Assembly: GCA_040079795.1 (NCBI GenBank)
Contig: JBEBJQ010000011.1
Location: forward strand, 13,719-77,718
From: SXIZ01 sp040079795
GTDB lineage: Bacteria > Pseudomonadota > Gammaproteobacteria > Methylococcales > Methylomonadaceae
Direction: 5' to 3'
DNA: 64,000 bases
Under the pieces are notes generated by a model. That model saw only the letters and a program-made list of their open reading frames with translations. It had not been told where the DNA came from and did not search any database. This document shows, piece by piece, positions 36,903-46,726 of the stretch; the first letter of the stretch is position 1; every line of letters begins with the position of its first letter. The position numbers and the translations under genes are program-made.

Positions 36903-39900
36903 ATGATGAATTATCTCACCCATAATCGTTTCACTTTTTCCAAGCAAAGGCGCATCAACTTAAGTGCTATGAGTTTTTTCCTGACTATGATAATTCTGGT
37001 CATAACGCCGACGGCTTTTGCGGATTTTAGACATGGCGACTTCGAGAATGGCACATTTGCTCCGGCAGACTGGATCAAGACACCGCTGATAAATAATAAG
37101 ATTACGACTACCGCTGTTGGTAATCATATAGTTGACCCTAAATCGATCGCTGATTTAAATCTCGGAACCTCTCCGAGTGATACTACGGATTTACAGAGCA
37201 TCGTCAATGGTCCGGCAGGCACTTTACAAGATTTTTTAATGAATGGCTCTACTCCGACAGCCACATTACTTGCCCCGTTTGCTGGCTCATATAGCGCCCT
37301 GGTTAACCTCAATCCACCTACCGGCATTGCTCGAGGTAGCTCTAGTCATGGTGGGCGTGCATCATCGCTTAAACAGCGGGTGACGATAACCTCAACCGAC
37401 GTCGATCCCAGTGATGGCAAAGTGCATGTGCGTTTTGTACTCGCACCGGTTTTGGATAACCCAGGGCTAAAAGCCCCACTCACTGGCACCATAAATGCCA
37501 TCAGTAGCTCGGCAAACATAACTGGCACCGGAACTCGGTTTTCTAAAGAATTGAAGGTAGGCGATACTATATTTATAGGTGACTCAAACGGTGCAAATGT
37601 TACTGGTAGCTCGACGCGCGTAGTTTCAACAATTATAGATGACACCCACTTAACAGTAAGTAGCTCCCTTACCGTTGCTGGTGGTAATCATGCATATGCT
37701 GGGCCTTCTAATGGCCACTACCAGGAAGAACAGCCTTATTTTGCAGTCGAAATGCGTAAAGTCTCATCGGTAAGTGATGGTACACCAGTTGCAGTAACGG
37801 GGGCGCCACTTAACTCTACTGGACAGCTTTTTTTCCAGTTTAACTTTTCTAACCATGCAGGAACTGTCTGGAATCAGGTGAAAAACCCTAACGCTGATAC
37901 GGGTGCTACTCCACGTGATTATGCCTACTCTCAGTTCCAAGCCTTTGATATCGTCCCCGGTAATGCAAAACTGACGGTAGGGGATACTATTGAATTGGAG
38001 GTTGTGGCGTCGGGTTGTTCACCAACCGGCCATGAAGGACATATCTATGTTGATAACTTTACCATGCAGCCTTCTACAGGCCTCTGGGTCAATGCATCTG
38101 CTCCGGTCAGTGTGAGCAGTGCAAATGGCACTCAAATTACCTACACCTATACTTACACTAATAATGGTTCCAGCCCATTAACGAATGCCATTGTTACACC
38201 TGCAATGCCACAAGATAATTCGGCAGCGCATCAAGATGCTACTTATGCCTCAGTTAATGGCGCGTCCTGTACGGCATCAGGCGGTGCGGCAGCTATTCCT
38301 GCAACACCCGGCGGCGCTTTAGCGTGTGATGTAGGTTCTCTGGCACCTGGGGCAACCGGAAGTTTTACAATGACTGTGACTATTCCCGATGGCGCGACAG
38401 GTCCTATCAGTAACGGTAACTATTCAATCCAGGCAGATGGCGTCAATCCGTTACTCGGACCCTTAGTGCAAACTAATTTGATCAGCCCCGCTACGCTTAG
38501 CGATATGGCAGTTGATCTGACAAATCTACCTGCAACGGCCAGTCTAAGCAGTGCCTACACTGGCAATTTTACTTGTACCAACAGTGGTGTATCGGCTGCT
38601 GTTAATGCCATATGTGATGCACCTGTTCTTCCGGCGGGCGTTACGGTATCCGGTTGTACTCTGGCATCAAATCCTTGGGTTGCGCCGGCAGCGGTACCTG
38701 TAGGCGGGGTGGTTACGTGTAACGTGTCAGGAACACCTACAACAACGGGTGCTATTCAAGTAAACGGTGAAACTGCTGCGGACAACGACCCTAATACTGT
38801 TAATAATAAAGCAACCAAGACTGTGACCGTAAGTATTAGTCCTGCCGCGGCGAATGATGTTGCGGGTACTAATTACAACACGCCGGTTACCTTGGGTGTT
38901 TCCTTAAACGACAGTGCCGGAATAGGTGCCACATTAGCATTGGGTACAATTGATCTTAATCCTGGTGTCGCAGGCCCGCAAACTACTGCTACCATTGCTG
39001 GTGAAGGCACTTTTACAGCTAATAACAATGGAACGGTAACATTCACGCCGATCTTAGGCTTTCAAGGCGTAGCAACTGTACCTTACACTATTCAGGATAA
39101 TTTAACTCAGACCAGTAACATCGCCGACATCTCTGTGACTGTTCATGATCAGGCCGCAAGTATTAATCCGCTGGCGAATGACGACAATGCCACGACACCA
39201 TTGAACACATCGGTAATACTGGCCTTAACCAGTAATGACGCACCCGGTACAGGCAATACCCTGACACCAGCTAGCGTAACGCTTACTGGCACCACGCCAG
39301 CCGATGGTACTTGGACCAACCATAATGATGGCACGGTGACTTTTGCGCCGGCTTCAGGTTTCACGGGACTGGCTACCGCCAGCTATACGGTACAGGATTC
39401 TGCTTCTGGCATCAGTAATGTTGCGACGATAACTGTTTTGGTTACCGGTGCGGCTACCCCGGTAGCACGGGATGACAGCGGCGCTACTTTGCCAGTAACG
39501 GCGGTGACCTTGCCTGTGCTTAATAACGATATACCGGGGAGCGGTAATACCTTAACCAGTGGCAGTATAAATTTAAGTGGCATCACACCAAGTGATGGTA
39601 CTTGGATTGCTAATAGCAATGGTACGGTCACATTTTTACCCGCTTCCGGTTTTATCGGTACCGCCACTGCCAGTTACACGGTGCAGGATTCCGCTTCCGG
39701 CACCAGTAATGCTGCAACTATTTCGGTTGTAGTTAACTCAAATGCAATACCAACGGCCCTAAATGACACTGCCAGCACCGCTCTAAATACAGCGGTCAAT
39801 ATCACCCCTGCCAGTAATGATTCAGGGGTTGGTGTAATAATAGACCCCAGTACGGTTGACTTGGATACGGCTACCGGCGGTATTCAACGTGGTCCTGTGA

Positions 39901-41774
39901 CCACCGCAGCTGGCACCTGGCAGGTAATTGATAATGCTGGTACCGTGACTTTTACACCAACTCCTGGCTTTGTCGGCGTGGCTACGCTGAGCTATGCTAT
40001 TAGCGATAATCTGGGTAACAGGGCTACCGCTAACATGTCGGTTACTGTTGGTAGCCCGCTACCTGCCGCGACAAATGACGTTGCGAACACAAATTATAAT
40101 ACGCCGGTAACTTTGCCGGCTTTCGCCAATGACAGCGCCGGAATGGGATTTACACTGGTATTGAGTTCAATTGACTTAGATCCCAATGTTGCTGGCCAGC
40201 AAACCTCTGCTACCATTGTTGGAGAAGGCACTTTCACAGCCAATATCAATGGGACGGTAACGTTTACGCCAGTTATTGGTTTCCAAGGTGTAGCTACTGT
40301 GCCCTATACTATCCAGGATAATTTAGCGCAGACCAGTAACATCGCGGACATTACTGTGACTGTGTATGATCAGGCGGCGAGCATTAATCCGGTGGCGAAT
40401 GATGACGGCGCCACCACAGCATTGAATACGCCGGTAACGCTGACTTTAACAAATAATGATGCCCCTGGTACTGGCATTTCGCTAATACCGTCTAGCGTCA
40501 ACCTTAGCGGCACCACGCCTGGCGATGGTACGTGGACCAATCATAATGATGGTACGGTGACTTTTGCACCTGCGGCAGGTTTCACAGGGTTAGCTAGCGC
40601 GACTTATACGGTACAGGATTCAGCCTCTGGCACCAGTAATATAGCATCTATTAGTGTCCTGGTTACCGGCGCGGCTGTCCCTCTAGCGCGTGACGATAGT
40701 GGTGCCACTTTGCCTGCTACCGCCGTGACGATTCCGGTTCTCAATAACGATATGCCCGGTAATGGCAGTACCTTGGCCAGTGGAAGTATAGATCTTGATC
40801 CAGTGACACCCGGAAAACAAAGTACCTATACTATCGCCAATGTGGGCACTTTTGTGGCTAATGCTGGTGGCACGGTGACCTTTACACCCGTCAATGGTTT
40901 CGCGGGGATCGCTGTCGCCAGCTACACGGTGCAGGATTCCGGTTTTGTTACCAGTAATACTGCGGCCATCACAATTGTTGTTAACACCACCGCAGCACCC
41001 AGTGCCGTAAACGATAGCGCCAATACACCTATGAATACCGCAGTAAATCTGTCTCCAGCTGTAAATGACACAGCGCCAGGTGCAACACTGGATTCCAGCA
41101 CAGTGGACTTGGATACTACCGCTGGCGGTATTCAAGGTGATCCGGTGACTACAGCGGGTGGAACATGGCAGGTAATTGATAAATCAGGTACGGTGACGTT
41201 TACACCGAACGCTAATTTTGTTGGCGTGGCCACATTGACTTATGCCATCAGTGATAACCTGGGCAACGTTGGTAGCGCTACTATGTCGGTCACGGTATCA
41301 GATCCAACTGCTACTCCCGATATGTCAATTAACTTGGCTGGTCTGCCCAGTATTGCAAAATTAGGGGTACCCTATAATGGTTCTTTTAGTTGCTCTAATC
41401 TTGGCACTGCCGATGCTACAGTAGGTGTCACCTGTACTGTTAGCGGTTTACCGGCAGGTGTCAGTATTGGTAGCTGCACGATCAGTCCAAGCGCTATAGC
41501 GTGGACAAATGGAAATAGTGTGCCGGTTGGACAGACCGTGACCTGTTCGGTATCGGGCGTGCCAACAACTCCGGGTAATGTGGCCATTACGGGAACTGCT
41601 AGTGCTTCCGGTGACTCCAATGCAGGTAACAATGCTGTCAGTAGCCAAATACCCATTAGTGCAGCAGGAAGTAATCAGGCTAAAGCAATTCCAACCCTAA
41701 GCGAATGGGGTATATTGATTATGTCAATGCTTATGCTTCTAGTTGGCAGGTTTTACCTTCCACAACGTCCTTAA
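36903..41774 (+). CDS. Large repeat-containing secreted protein with IPTL-CTERM sorting signal
   Basis: I start at ATG 36903 (1,623 residues). A signal peptide follows a basic stretch (FSKQRRINLS) and ends near TAFADF. The N-terminal part, about 45-410, has a small GTGTRFSKELKVGD domain inserted in it. Next come a DUF11-like domain, a CARDB-like domain, eight cadherin/tandem-95-like domains of about 100 residues ending YTVQDSAS or similar, and a second CARDB-like domain. The C-terminus is IPTLSEWG (from residue 1596), a hydrophobic helix, then FYLPQRP: a complete IPTL-CTERM tag for exosortase H. It is likely a surface or matrix adhesin. An in-frame TTG at 36861 is a weaker start. Confidence 0.9.
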   Translation: MMNYLTHNRFTFSKQRRINLSAMSFFLTMIILVITPTAFADFRHGDFENGTFAPADWIKTPLINNKITTTAVGNHIVDPKSIADLNLGTSPSDTTDLQSIVNGPAGTLQDFLMNGSTPTATLLAPFAGSYSALVNLNPPTGIARGSSSHGGRASSLKQRVTITSTDVDPSDGKVHVRFVLAPVLDNPGLKAPLTGTINAISSSANITGTGTRFSKELKVGDTIFIGDSNGANVTGSSTRVVSTIIDDTHLTVSSSLTVAGGNHAYAGPSNGHYQEEQPYFAVEMRKVSSVSDGTPVAVTGAPLNSTGQLFFQFNFSNHAGTVWNQVKNPNADTGATPRDYAYSQFQAFDIVPGNAKLTVGDTIELEVVASGCSPTGHEGHIYVDNFTMQPSTGLWVNASAPVSVSSANGTQITYTYTYTNNGSSPLTNAIVTPAMPQDNSAAHQDATYASVNGASCTASGGAAAIPATPGGALACDVGSLAPGATGSFTMTVTIPDGATGPISNGNYSIQADGVNPLLGPLVQTNLISPATLSDMAVDLTNLPATASLSSAYTGNFTCTNSGVSAAVNAICDAPVLPAGVTVSGCTLASNPWVAPAAVPVGGVVTCNVSGTPTTTGAIQVNGETAADNDPNTVNNKATKTVTVSISPAAANDVAGTNYNTPVTLGVSLNDSAGIGATLALGTIDLNPGVAGPQTTATIAGEGTFTANNNGTVTFTPILGFQGVATVPYTIQDNLTQTSNIADISVTVHDQAASINPLANDDNATTPLNTSVILALTSNDAPGTGNTLTPASVTLTGTTPADGTWTNHNDGTVTFAPASGFTGLATASYTVQDSASGISNVATITVLVTGAATPVARDDSGATLPVTAVTLPVLNNDIPGSGNTLTSGSINLSGITPSDGTWIANSNGTVTFLPASGFIGTATASYTVQDSASGTSNAATISVVVNSNAIPTALNDTASTALNTAVNITPASNDSGVGVIIDPSTVDLDTATGGIQRGPVTTAAGTWQVIDNAGTVTFTPTPGFVGVATLSYAISDNLGNRATANMSVTVGSPLPAATNDVANTNYNTPVTLPAFANDSAGMGFTLVLSSIDLDPNVAGQQTSATIVGEGTFTANINGTVTFTPVIGFQGVATVPYTIQDNLAQTSNIADITVTVYDQAASINPVANDDGATTALNTPVTLTLTNNDAPGTGISLIPSSVNLSGTTPGDGTWTNHNDGTVTFAPAAGFTGLASATYTVQDSASGTSNIASISVLVTGAAVPLARDDSGATLPATAVTIPVLNNDMPGNGSTLASGSIDLDPVTPGKQSTYTIANVGTFVANAGGTVTFTPVNGFAGIAVASYTVQDSGFVTSNTAAITIVVNTTAAPSAVNDSANTPMNTAVNLSPAVNDTAPGATLDSSTVDLDTTAGGIQGDPVTTAGGTWQVIDKSGTVTFTPNANFVGVATLTYAISDNLGNVGSATMSVTVSDPTATPDMSINLAGLPSIAKLGVPYNGSFSCSNLGTADATVGVTCTVSGLPAGVSIGSCTISPSAIAWTNGNSVPVGQTVTCSVSGVPTTPGNVAITGTASASGDSNAGNNAVSSQIPISAAGSNQAKAIPTLSEWGILIMSMLMLLVGRFYLPQRP
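38844..41301 (+). repeat. Two tandem copies of a four-domain block in the surface-protein gene
   Basis: Block 1 runs from 38844 and block 2 from 40065, each about 1.22-1.24 kb. Domains 1-4 of block 1 pair one to one with 1-4 of block 2: they begin ANDVAGTNYNTPV/TNDVANTNYNTPV, QAASINPLANDD/QAASINPVANDD, ARDDSGATLPVT/ARDDSGATLPAT and ALNDTASTALNT/AVNDSANTPMNT. Stretches compared by eye are roughly 80 percent identical in DNA. Confidence 0.85.
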
Positions 41775-41813
41775 GTTAGAAATCATAAACAATGAAATAC
41801 GCGTGACGGGATG

Positions 41814-41840
41814 ATTTCAACCCACAGGGAAGTGGGAAAT
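41814..41840 (+). terminator. Hairpin after the IPTL-CTERM gene
   Basis: ATTTC-AA-CCCAC and GTGGG-AAAT can pair around a 6-base loop. An A-rich, not T-rich, stretch follows. It is 40 bases past the stop. Confidence 0.35.
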
Positions 41841-41986
41841 ATAAAAAAAGCTCATTTTGTTTACTCCTCGAAAGCCTTCGGCTCGGTACCGCTTAAAGCT
41901 TAATGTGACAAGTATAGCTGGGTCAGGGTAGCCAGAAGAGTAAACACAGCACGTCGAACTTAGCAGATGTGAAGCTTCGATTCAAT

Positions 41987-43192
41987 TCATTCATGCCTTA
42001 GCGCGTCAATTGGATTTAATTGCGCCGCTTTGCGTGCGGGAAAGTAGCCAAATACCACCCCTATGGTGGCTGAAAAAAGAAAGGCGATGATCACAATACT
42101 GCCCTGGAATATGAACGGTACTTGCAACACGCCGGATAAGGCTAAAGCGAGACTGAGCGCTAGGATAATTCCAATTATTCCCCCGAAGGACGAAAGTACT
42201 ACGGCCTCTACTAAAAACTGCAACAACACTTCGCGTTCCAACGCGCCGATGGCAAGCCGGATGCCGATTTCACGGGTACGTTCGGTAACTGAAACCAGCA
42301 TAATGTTCATGATACCAATACCACCAACCAGTAAGCTGACTGCGCCCACTGCGCTGAGTAAGCCGGTCATGGTGCGGGTAGTGCTGGATAGCATGGTGGC
42401 AATTTCTTTCATATCCAAGACATTAAAGTTATTTTCTTCGCTGCTGGCCAGGTGGCGCCGCGTGCGCATCACCCGTTCAATATCCCGTTTGACCTGTTCG
42501 GTGTTTGCGCCGTCTTTGACTGACACCTTGATTAAATTGACATCCTGTTTGCCGGCAATACGGCGTTGGAAGGTGCGTAGCGGCACGATAATTAAATCGT
42601 CTTGATCGGAACCCATAGTTGATTGACCTTTGGACTTGAGTAGCCCGATCACTTCGCAGGATAATTTTTGCAAGCGAATGCGGCTATGTAAAGGGTTTTG
42701 TTGACCGAATAATTTTGTGGCAACAGTTTGTCCGATCACACACACCGCCGAGCCGACACGGGCTTCATTGGCGGTAAAAATACGGCCTTCAGCGATCTGC
42801 TGATTGCTCACCGGGAAGAAGGCTTCGGTACTGCCGGAAACGTTGGTTGACCAGTTTTCGTTGGCATAAATCGCCGTGGTCGCACTGGAGGCAACCGGCG
42901 CAACCGCCACCAGCTCAGGAATATCTCTTAGGAGTGTTTCAGCATCAGCGACCTTAAAGGCTTCAGCACCCGACATTTGCCCTTGCCCCATACGCTTGCC
43001 GACGCTAATCATTAATAAGTTACTGCCTAGGCTGGATATTTGTTGGGTTACTTGTTGGGTAGCACCGTTACCCAAGGTCACCAGAACAATTACCGCGGCT
43101 ACCCCGATAATAATGCCGAGCATGGTTAACAGGGAGCGCATGACATTACGCCTTAATTCCCTTAATGCTAATAATAAGGCGTTGCCTAACAT
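41987..43192 (-). CDS. MacB-type ABC transporter permease
   Basis: The 401-residue permease has one N-terminal helix (about 20-45, SLLTMLGIIIGVAAVIVL), a periplasmic MacB core domain of about 220 residues, and three C-terminal helices of FtsX type (from LLSAVGAVSLLVGGIGIMNIMLVSVTERTREIG). In MacB the ATPase and permease are one chain; here they are separate genes. The start codon overlaps the ATPase stop (TAATG). With the ATPase, adaptor and NodT-type channel upstream it forms a tripartite exporter of macrolides, peptides or siderophores. The substrate is unknown. Confidence 0.92.
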   Translation of the reverse strand: MLGNALLLALRELRRNVMRSLLTMLGIIIGVAAVIVLVTLGNGATQQVTQQISSLGSNLLMISVGKRMGQGQMSGAEAFKVADAETLLRDIPELVAVAPVASSATTAIYANENWSTNVSGSTEAFFPVSNQQIAEGRIFTANEARVGSAVCVIGQTVATKLFGQQNPLHSRIRLQKLSCEVIGLLKSKGQSTMGSDQDDLIIVPLRTFQRRIAGKQDVNLIKVSVKDGANTEQVKRDIERVMRTRRHLASSEENNFNVLDMKEIATMLSSTTRTMTGLLSAVGAVSLLVGGIGIMNIMLVSVTERTREIGIRLAIGALEREVLLQFLVEAVVLSSFGGIIGIILALSLALALSGVLQVPFIFQGSIVIIAFLFSATIGVVFGYFPARKAAQLNPIDALRHE

Positions 43193-43905
43193 TAAGCGGG
43201 CGCTCCGTTTTGATGATCGGTTTCAATTAACCCGTCTTTGAAATGCACGATGCGTTTGGCATAGGCGGCCATTTCCGGTTCATGGGTGACCATAACCACG
43301 GTAATGCCTTGATCACGGTTAAATGCGGTTAACAAATCCATGATTTCAACACTACGGGCAGAATCCAGGTTGCCAGTGGGTTCGTCAGCCAATAGTAATG
43401 AGGGGCCGGTGACAATAGCGCGTGCTATGGCGACGCGTTGTTGCTGTCCGCCGGAGAGTTCGCCAGGCGTGTGATTTTCCCTGTCTGACAAACCCACTTC
43501 TTGTAAAGCCTGTCGTGCCAGTTGGCGGCGGATAGATGTGGCGGTACCGCGATAAATTAGGGGTAACTCGACATTTTCCAATGCAGAGGTACGGTTAAGT
43601 AAATTAAACCCCTGGAAGACAAAACCGAGGTAATGGCGACGTAACAACGCGCGTTGATTGCGGTTAAGTAATCCGACATCCACACCTTGAAACCAGTAGC
43701 TACCGCTAGAAGGCGTATCCAAACAGCCTAATATGTTCATACAGGTACTTTTTCCCGAGCCGCTGGCTCCCATGACCGCGACAAATTCACCGGAAGCGAT
43801 GCTCAAGTTAACGCCTGCCAGTGCATGCATTTCAGCATCGCCAGTGCCGTAGGTTTTAGTGACTGCCCGTAGTTCAAGTAACGGAGGGGCTTGGGTTTTA
43901 TTCAT
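43192..43905 (-). CDS. MacB-type ABC transporter ATPase
   Basis: This 237-residue ATPase is of the LolD/MacB class. Walker A is GASGSGKSTCMN near residue 41, the Q-loop is FVFQGFNLL, the signature LSGGQQQRVAIARA, Walker B LLLADEPTGNLD, and the switch His is in MVTHEPEMA. It energises the permease encoded immediately downstream. It starts 14 bases after the adaptor gene. Confidence 0.95.
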   Translation of the reverse strand: MNKTQAPPLLELRAVTKTYGTGDAEMHALAGVNLSIASGEFVAVMGASGSGKSTCMNILGCLDTPSSGSYWFQGVDVGLLNRNQRALLRRHYLGFVFQGFNLLNRTSALENVELPLIYRGTATSIRRQLARQALQEVGLSDRENHTPGELSGGQQQRVAIARAIVTGPSLLLADEPTGNLDSARSVEIMDLLTAFNRDQGITVVMVTHEPEMAAYAKRIVHFKDGLIETDHQNGAPA

Positions 43906-43919
43906 TGCCGCTATTCCAT

Positions 43920-45221
43920 TTATTGACTGGCGATTGTGCCGGTCACTAATTCGGTGCCCACGTCGACCTTACCCTTCACAATTTCGGTCGAAATGCCGTC
44001 AGTGACCCCTTTGGTAATAGTGATCGGCATTAAGTCAGGTTGGCCAACTTGCCAAACTTGTTGTTCTTTATTGGCAGGGTTCACAACTATCGGCGGTTTG
44101 CTATCAGAACGAGGAGGAGGGCGGGGCAACATCGCGCTCAATAAGCCGCCGTTGGATTTTTTTTCGGTGGGGGGTGCTTTGGGTGGCGTGAATCTCAACA
44201 CGGCATTGCTCACCAGGAGCACATTGGTTTTTTTATTCACGGTAATCATGGCAGTGGCAGTCATGCCCGGACGTAAGGAGAGGGCAGAATTATCCACCGT
44301 CAGTACAGTTTTATAGGTCACCACACCGTCAACGGTTTGCGAGCCGAAACGGACCTGGGTAATTTTGGCCGGAAAGCTTTGATCAGGATAGGCATCAACG
44401 GTGAAGGTCGCTTCCTGCCCCTCTTTCACTAAGCCAACATCTGCTTCGTCGACATCGACCTGGAGTTCCATTTTGGTTAAATCCTCAGCCAGCTTAAATA
44501 ACACCGGGGCTTGGAACTGCGAGGCGACCGTTTGTCCGGGTTCGACGGAGCGTTCCAGCACCACGCCGTTAATCGGTGAGTGAATTACCGCTTTCAAGAT
44601 GTCGGTACGGTTAACATTTAAGGCACCTTGCGCCTGTTCAACAGCAGCTTTGGCACTATTTAAATCAGCTTTAGCCCTAGCTAAAGTGGCTTTGGCAGTG
44701 TCTAAATCATAAGGTGCAGGTACTTTGCCACCGCTTAGTTCGCGTACTTGATTTAAGCGGTTCATTTTAACTTGCGCTTCCTTTAGGGTAGCCTCGGTTT
44801 GCATGACTTTTGCCCGTGCGGAGGCGAGGGCTGACTCGGATTGTAAGGCCTGCGCTTCCAGACGGGTGGTATCCAGTTTAGCTAGGACTTGGCCGACTGT
44901 GACGCGATCATTGTAATCAGCCAGCACGGTTTTGATGGTACCAGAGACTTCTATGCCAACCTGGACTTCCTTAACGGGGGCTAGGGTTCCAGTAGCACTG
45001 ACGTTGACGGTCAAATCACCGCGCCGGACTTTCTCGGTTTGGTATTGTATGGGTTTAGGTTGGCGTTCTTTAACAATCCAAAAGCTGATCAATGCGATCA
45101 GAATGCCGGTAAGCAGCCACCAGAACCACGGTTTTTTTAAAAATTTACGTTTACCATTAGGGTCTTCGAGTCCCAAGGTTTTAGTAATCGCTGGGGGTGT
45201 TTGGTTGTTTTGTTCAATCAT
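43920..45221 (-). CDS. MacA-like periplasmic adaptor protein
   Basis: The 433-residue membrane-fusion protein starts at ATG 45221, which overlaps the stop of the upstream channel gene (ATGA). An in-frame TTG at 45257 is less likely. An inner-membrane helix spans about residues 35-55. A lipoyl half-motif (GTLAPVKEVQVGIEVSGTI), a coiled-coil hairpin at about 110-200, the second lipoyl half (IHSPINGVVLERSVEPGQ) and beta-barrel domains follow. An unusual proline-rich insert (PPKAPPTEKKSNGG, about residues 355-385) lies near the C-terminus. It links the ABC pump to the outer-membrane channel. Confidence 0.93.
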   Translation of the reverse strand: MIEQNNQTPPAITKTLGLEDPNGKRKFLKKPWFWWLLTGILIALISFWIVKERQPKPIQYQTEKVRRGDLTVNVSATGTLAPVKEVQVGIEVSGTIKTVLADYNDRVTVGQVLAKLDTTRLEAQALQSESALASARAKVMQTEATLKEAQVKMNRLNQVRELSGGKVPAPYDLDTAKATLARAKADLNSAKAAVEQAQGALNVNRTDILKAVIHSPINGVVLERSVEPGQTVASQFQAPVLFKLAEDLTKMELQVDVDEADVGLVKEGQEATFTVDAYPDQSFPAKITQVRFGSQTVDGVVTYKTVLTVDNSALSLRPGMTATAMITVNKKTNVLLVSNAVLRFTPPKAPPTEKKSNGGLLSAMLPRPPPRSDSKPPIVVNPANKEQQVWQVGQPDLMPITITKGVTDGISTEIVKGKVDVGTELVTGTIASQ

Positions 45222-46654
45222 GATTTTGTGTTTGTTGGATGAGTGGTTACATCCCAACCGCCGCCTAAGGCTTTATACAGGCGAATTAAATCGGAGGCGA
45301 CTTCGGCTTCGCTGAGTGCTAATTGATTTTGTACGGCCAGCAAAGAGTGCTGTGCATCCAACACCCTTAGAAAATCGATAGTGCCGGAACTGTATTGGCT
45401 TTGCGCCAGTTCTAGCGCATTGAGTCCGGCCTTGACAGCAATTTGCAGGGAATCGCGTCGATCTTGTTCTTGCGCGAACGCCACCAGTGCATTTTCTACA
45501 TCGCGCAGGGCTTGCAAAATAGTTGATTCATACAGCGCCAGTGCCTGTTCCTGCAAGGCTGTTTGGATGTCGATATTGCACCGTAAGCGCCCAGCGTCAA
45601 ATAGCGTGATCGCAGCGCCGGCCGCCATTTGAAAAGCTTTGGCACTGGCGCTGTATAAGTTTGCTGCCGCGAGCGATTCTAAGCCGATAAAGCCGGACAA
45701 GTTGAAATTAGGATAACGCGCGGCAGTGGCTACCCCGATTTGTGAGGTCTGGGCGGCTAATTTGCGTTCCGAGCGCCGCACATCCGGGCGCTGCCGGAGC
45801 AAATCCGCCGGAACTCCTACAGCTACGGACACCGGGGCTACTGGAATCGCAGTTACTTTTGTCAGCAAAGGTTTTAAGATGCCCGGTGCTTGCCCCAGCG
45901 ATAGTGCTAAACGATGTTGCGCTTGTTCCAAGCCACTCCGTAAAGTTGGCAGTGTGGCGCGGGTAGTTTCCACCGTTAACTTGGCTTGCTCTACATCCAA
46001 CTGGGTCGAAAGCCCTGCCTGTTGCCGCCAATCGGTGAGCTGATAGGTTTCCTGCTGGGCGCTTAAATTCGCTTCGGTAATGGTTATGCGGGCTTGAAAG
46101 GAACGGACTTCCACATAATTAAGCGCGGTTTCCGCGTATAAACTGACCAAAATATCCCGGAAATCCTCTTCGGATGCCTGTAAGGTGGCTTCCGCTGCTT
46201 CGATGCCCCGACGTAATTTGCCAAATACATCAATTTCCCAGGTGGCATCAAAGCGGTTGGAATAAAGCTCGTTAGTCATCCCGGAACCCGCTTCTTCACT
46301 ACTGCCAGTTTGGCTGACAGAGCCTTTGGCTGATAGGGTCGGAAATAAATTCGCTTTGGCTAATGCGCGTCTGGCGCGGGCTTCACGTAAGCGCGCTTGC
46401 GCTTGGCGTAAATCCAGATTGCCGGTTTCTACCCGCTCCATCAGACTGGACAATAGCGGGTCATTAAAGACTTTCCACCACTGTGCGAGGGTTTGGTTTT
46501 CTGTAGGCGTAATCTTGGCAGAATATTTAACGCTCCAGGTTGTTGGGATGGTGCTAATTGGTTGCTTATAATCAGGCCCTACCAGACAGCCAGACAATAC
46601 TAAACTGGCTAGGAGCAGGGCTGGAATAGGTCGGAATTTAATGCAGCCGTTCAT
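45218..46654 (-). CDS. NodT-type outer-membrane efflux lipoprotein (channel 1)
   Basis: The 478-residue TolC-fold protein has a lipoprotein signal peptide (LVLSGC near residue 23) and the family start VGPDYKQP. Two TolC repeats rich in heptad Ala/Leu helices follow, including RQAQARLREARA and a typical RPDVRRSERKLAAQTSQIGVA. It forms the outer-membrane exit duct. It is translationally coupled to the MacA-like adaptor gene and lies 72 bases downstream of an RND permease gene in the same direction, so it may also serve that pump. Confidence 0.92.
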   Translation of the reverse strand: MNGCIKFRPIPALLLASLVLSGCLVGPDYKQPISTIPTTWSVKYSAKITPTENQTLAQWWKVFNDPLLSSLMERVETGNLDLRQAQARLREARARRALAKANLFPTLSAKGSVSQTGSSEEAGSGMTNELYSNRFDATWEIDVFGKLRRGIEAAEATLQASEEDFRDILVSLYAETALNYVEVRSFQARITITEANLSAQQETYQLTDWRQQAGLSTQLDVEQAKLTVETTRATLPTLRSGLEQAQHRLALSLGQAPGILKPLLTKVTAIPVAPVSVAVGVPADLLRQRPDVRRSERKLAAQTSQIGVATAARYPNFNLSGFIGLESLAAANLYSASAKAFQMAAGAAITLFDAGRLRCNIDIQTALQEQALALYESTILQALRDVENALVAFAQEQDRRDSLQIAVKAGLNALELAQSQYSSGTIDFLRVLDAQHSLLAVQNQLALSEAEVASDLIRLYKALGGGWDVTTHPTNTKS

Positions 46655-46726
46655 TTTTTCTTAACATCGGTTTTAGCATCTGCAAGCCGTTTAAATGTAT
46701 CCGCATAAAATATCGCTCAAGCGTGC

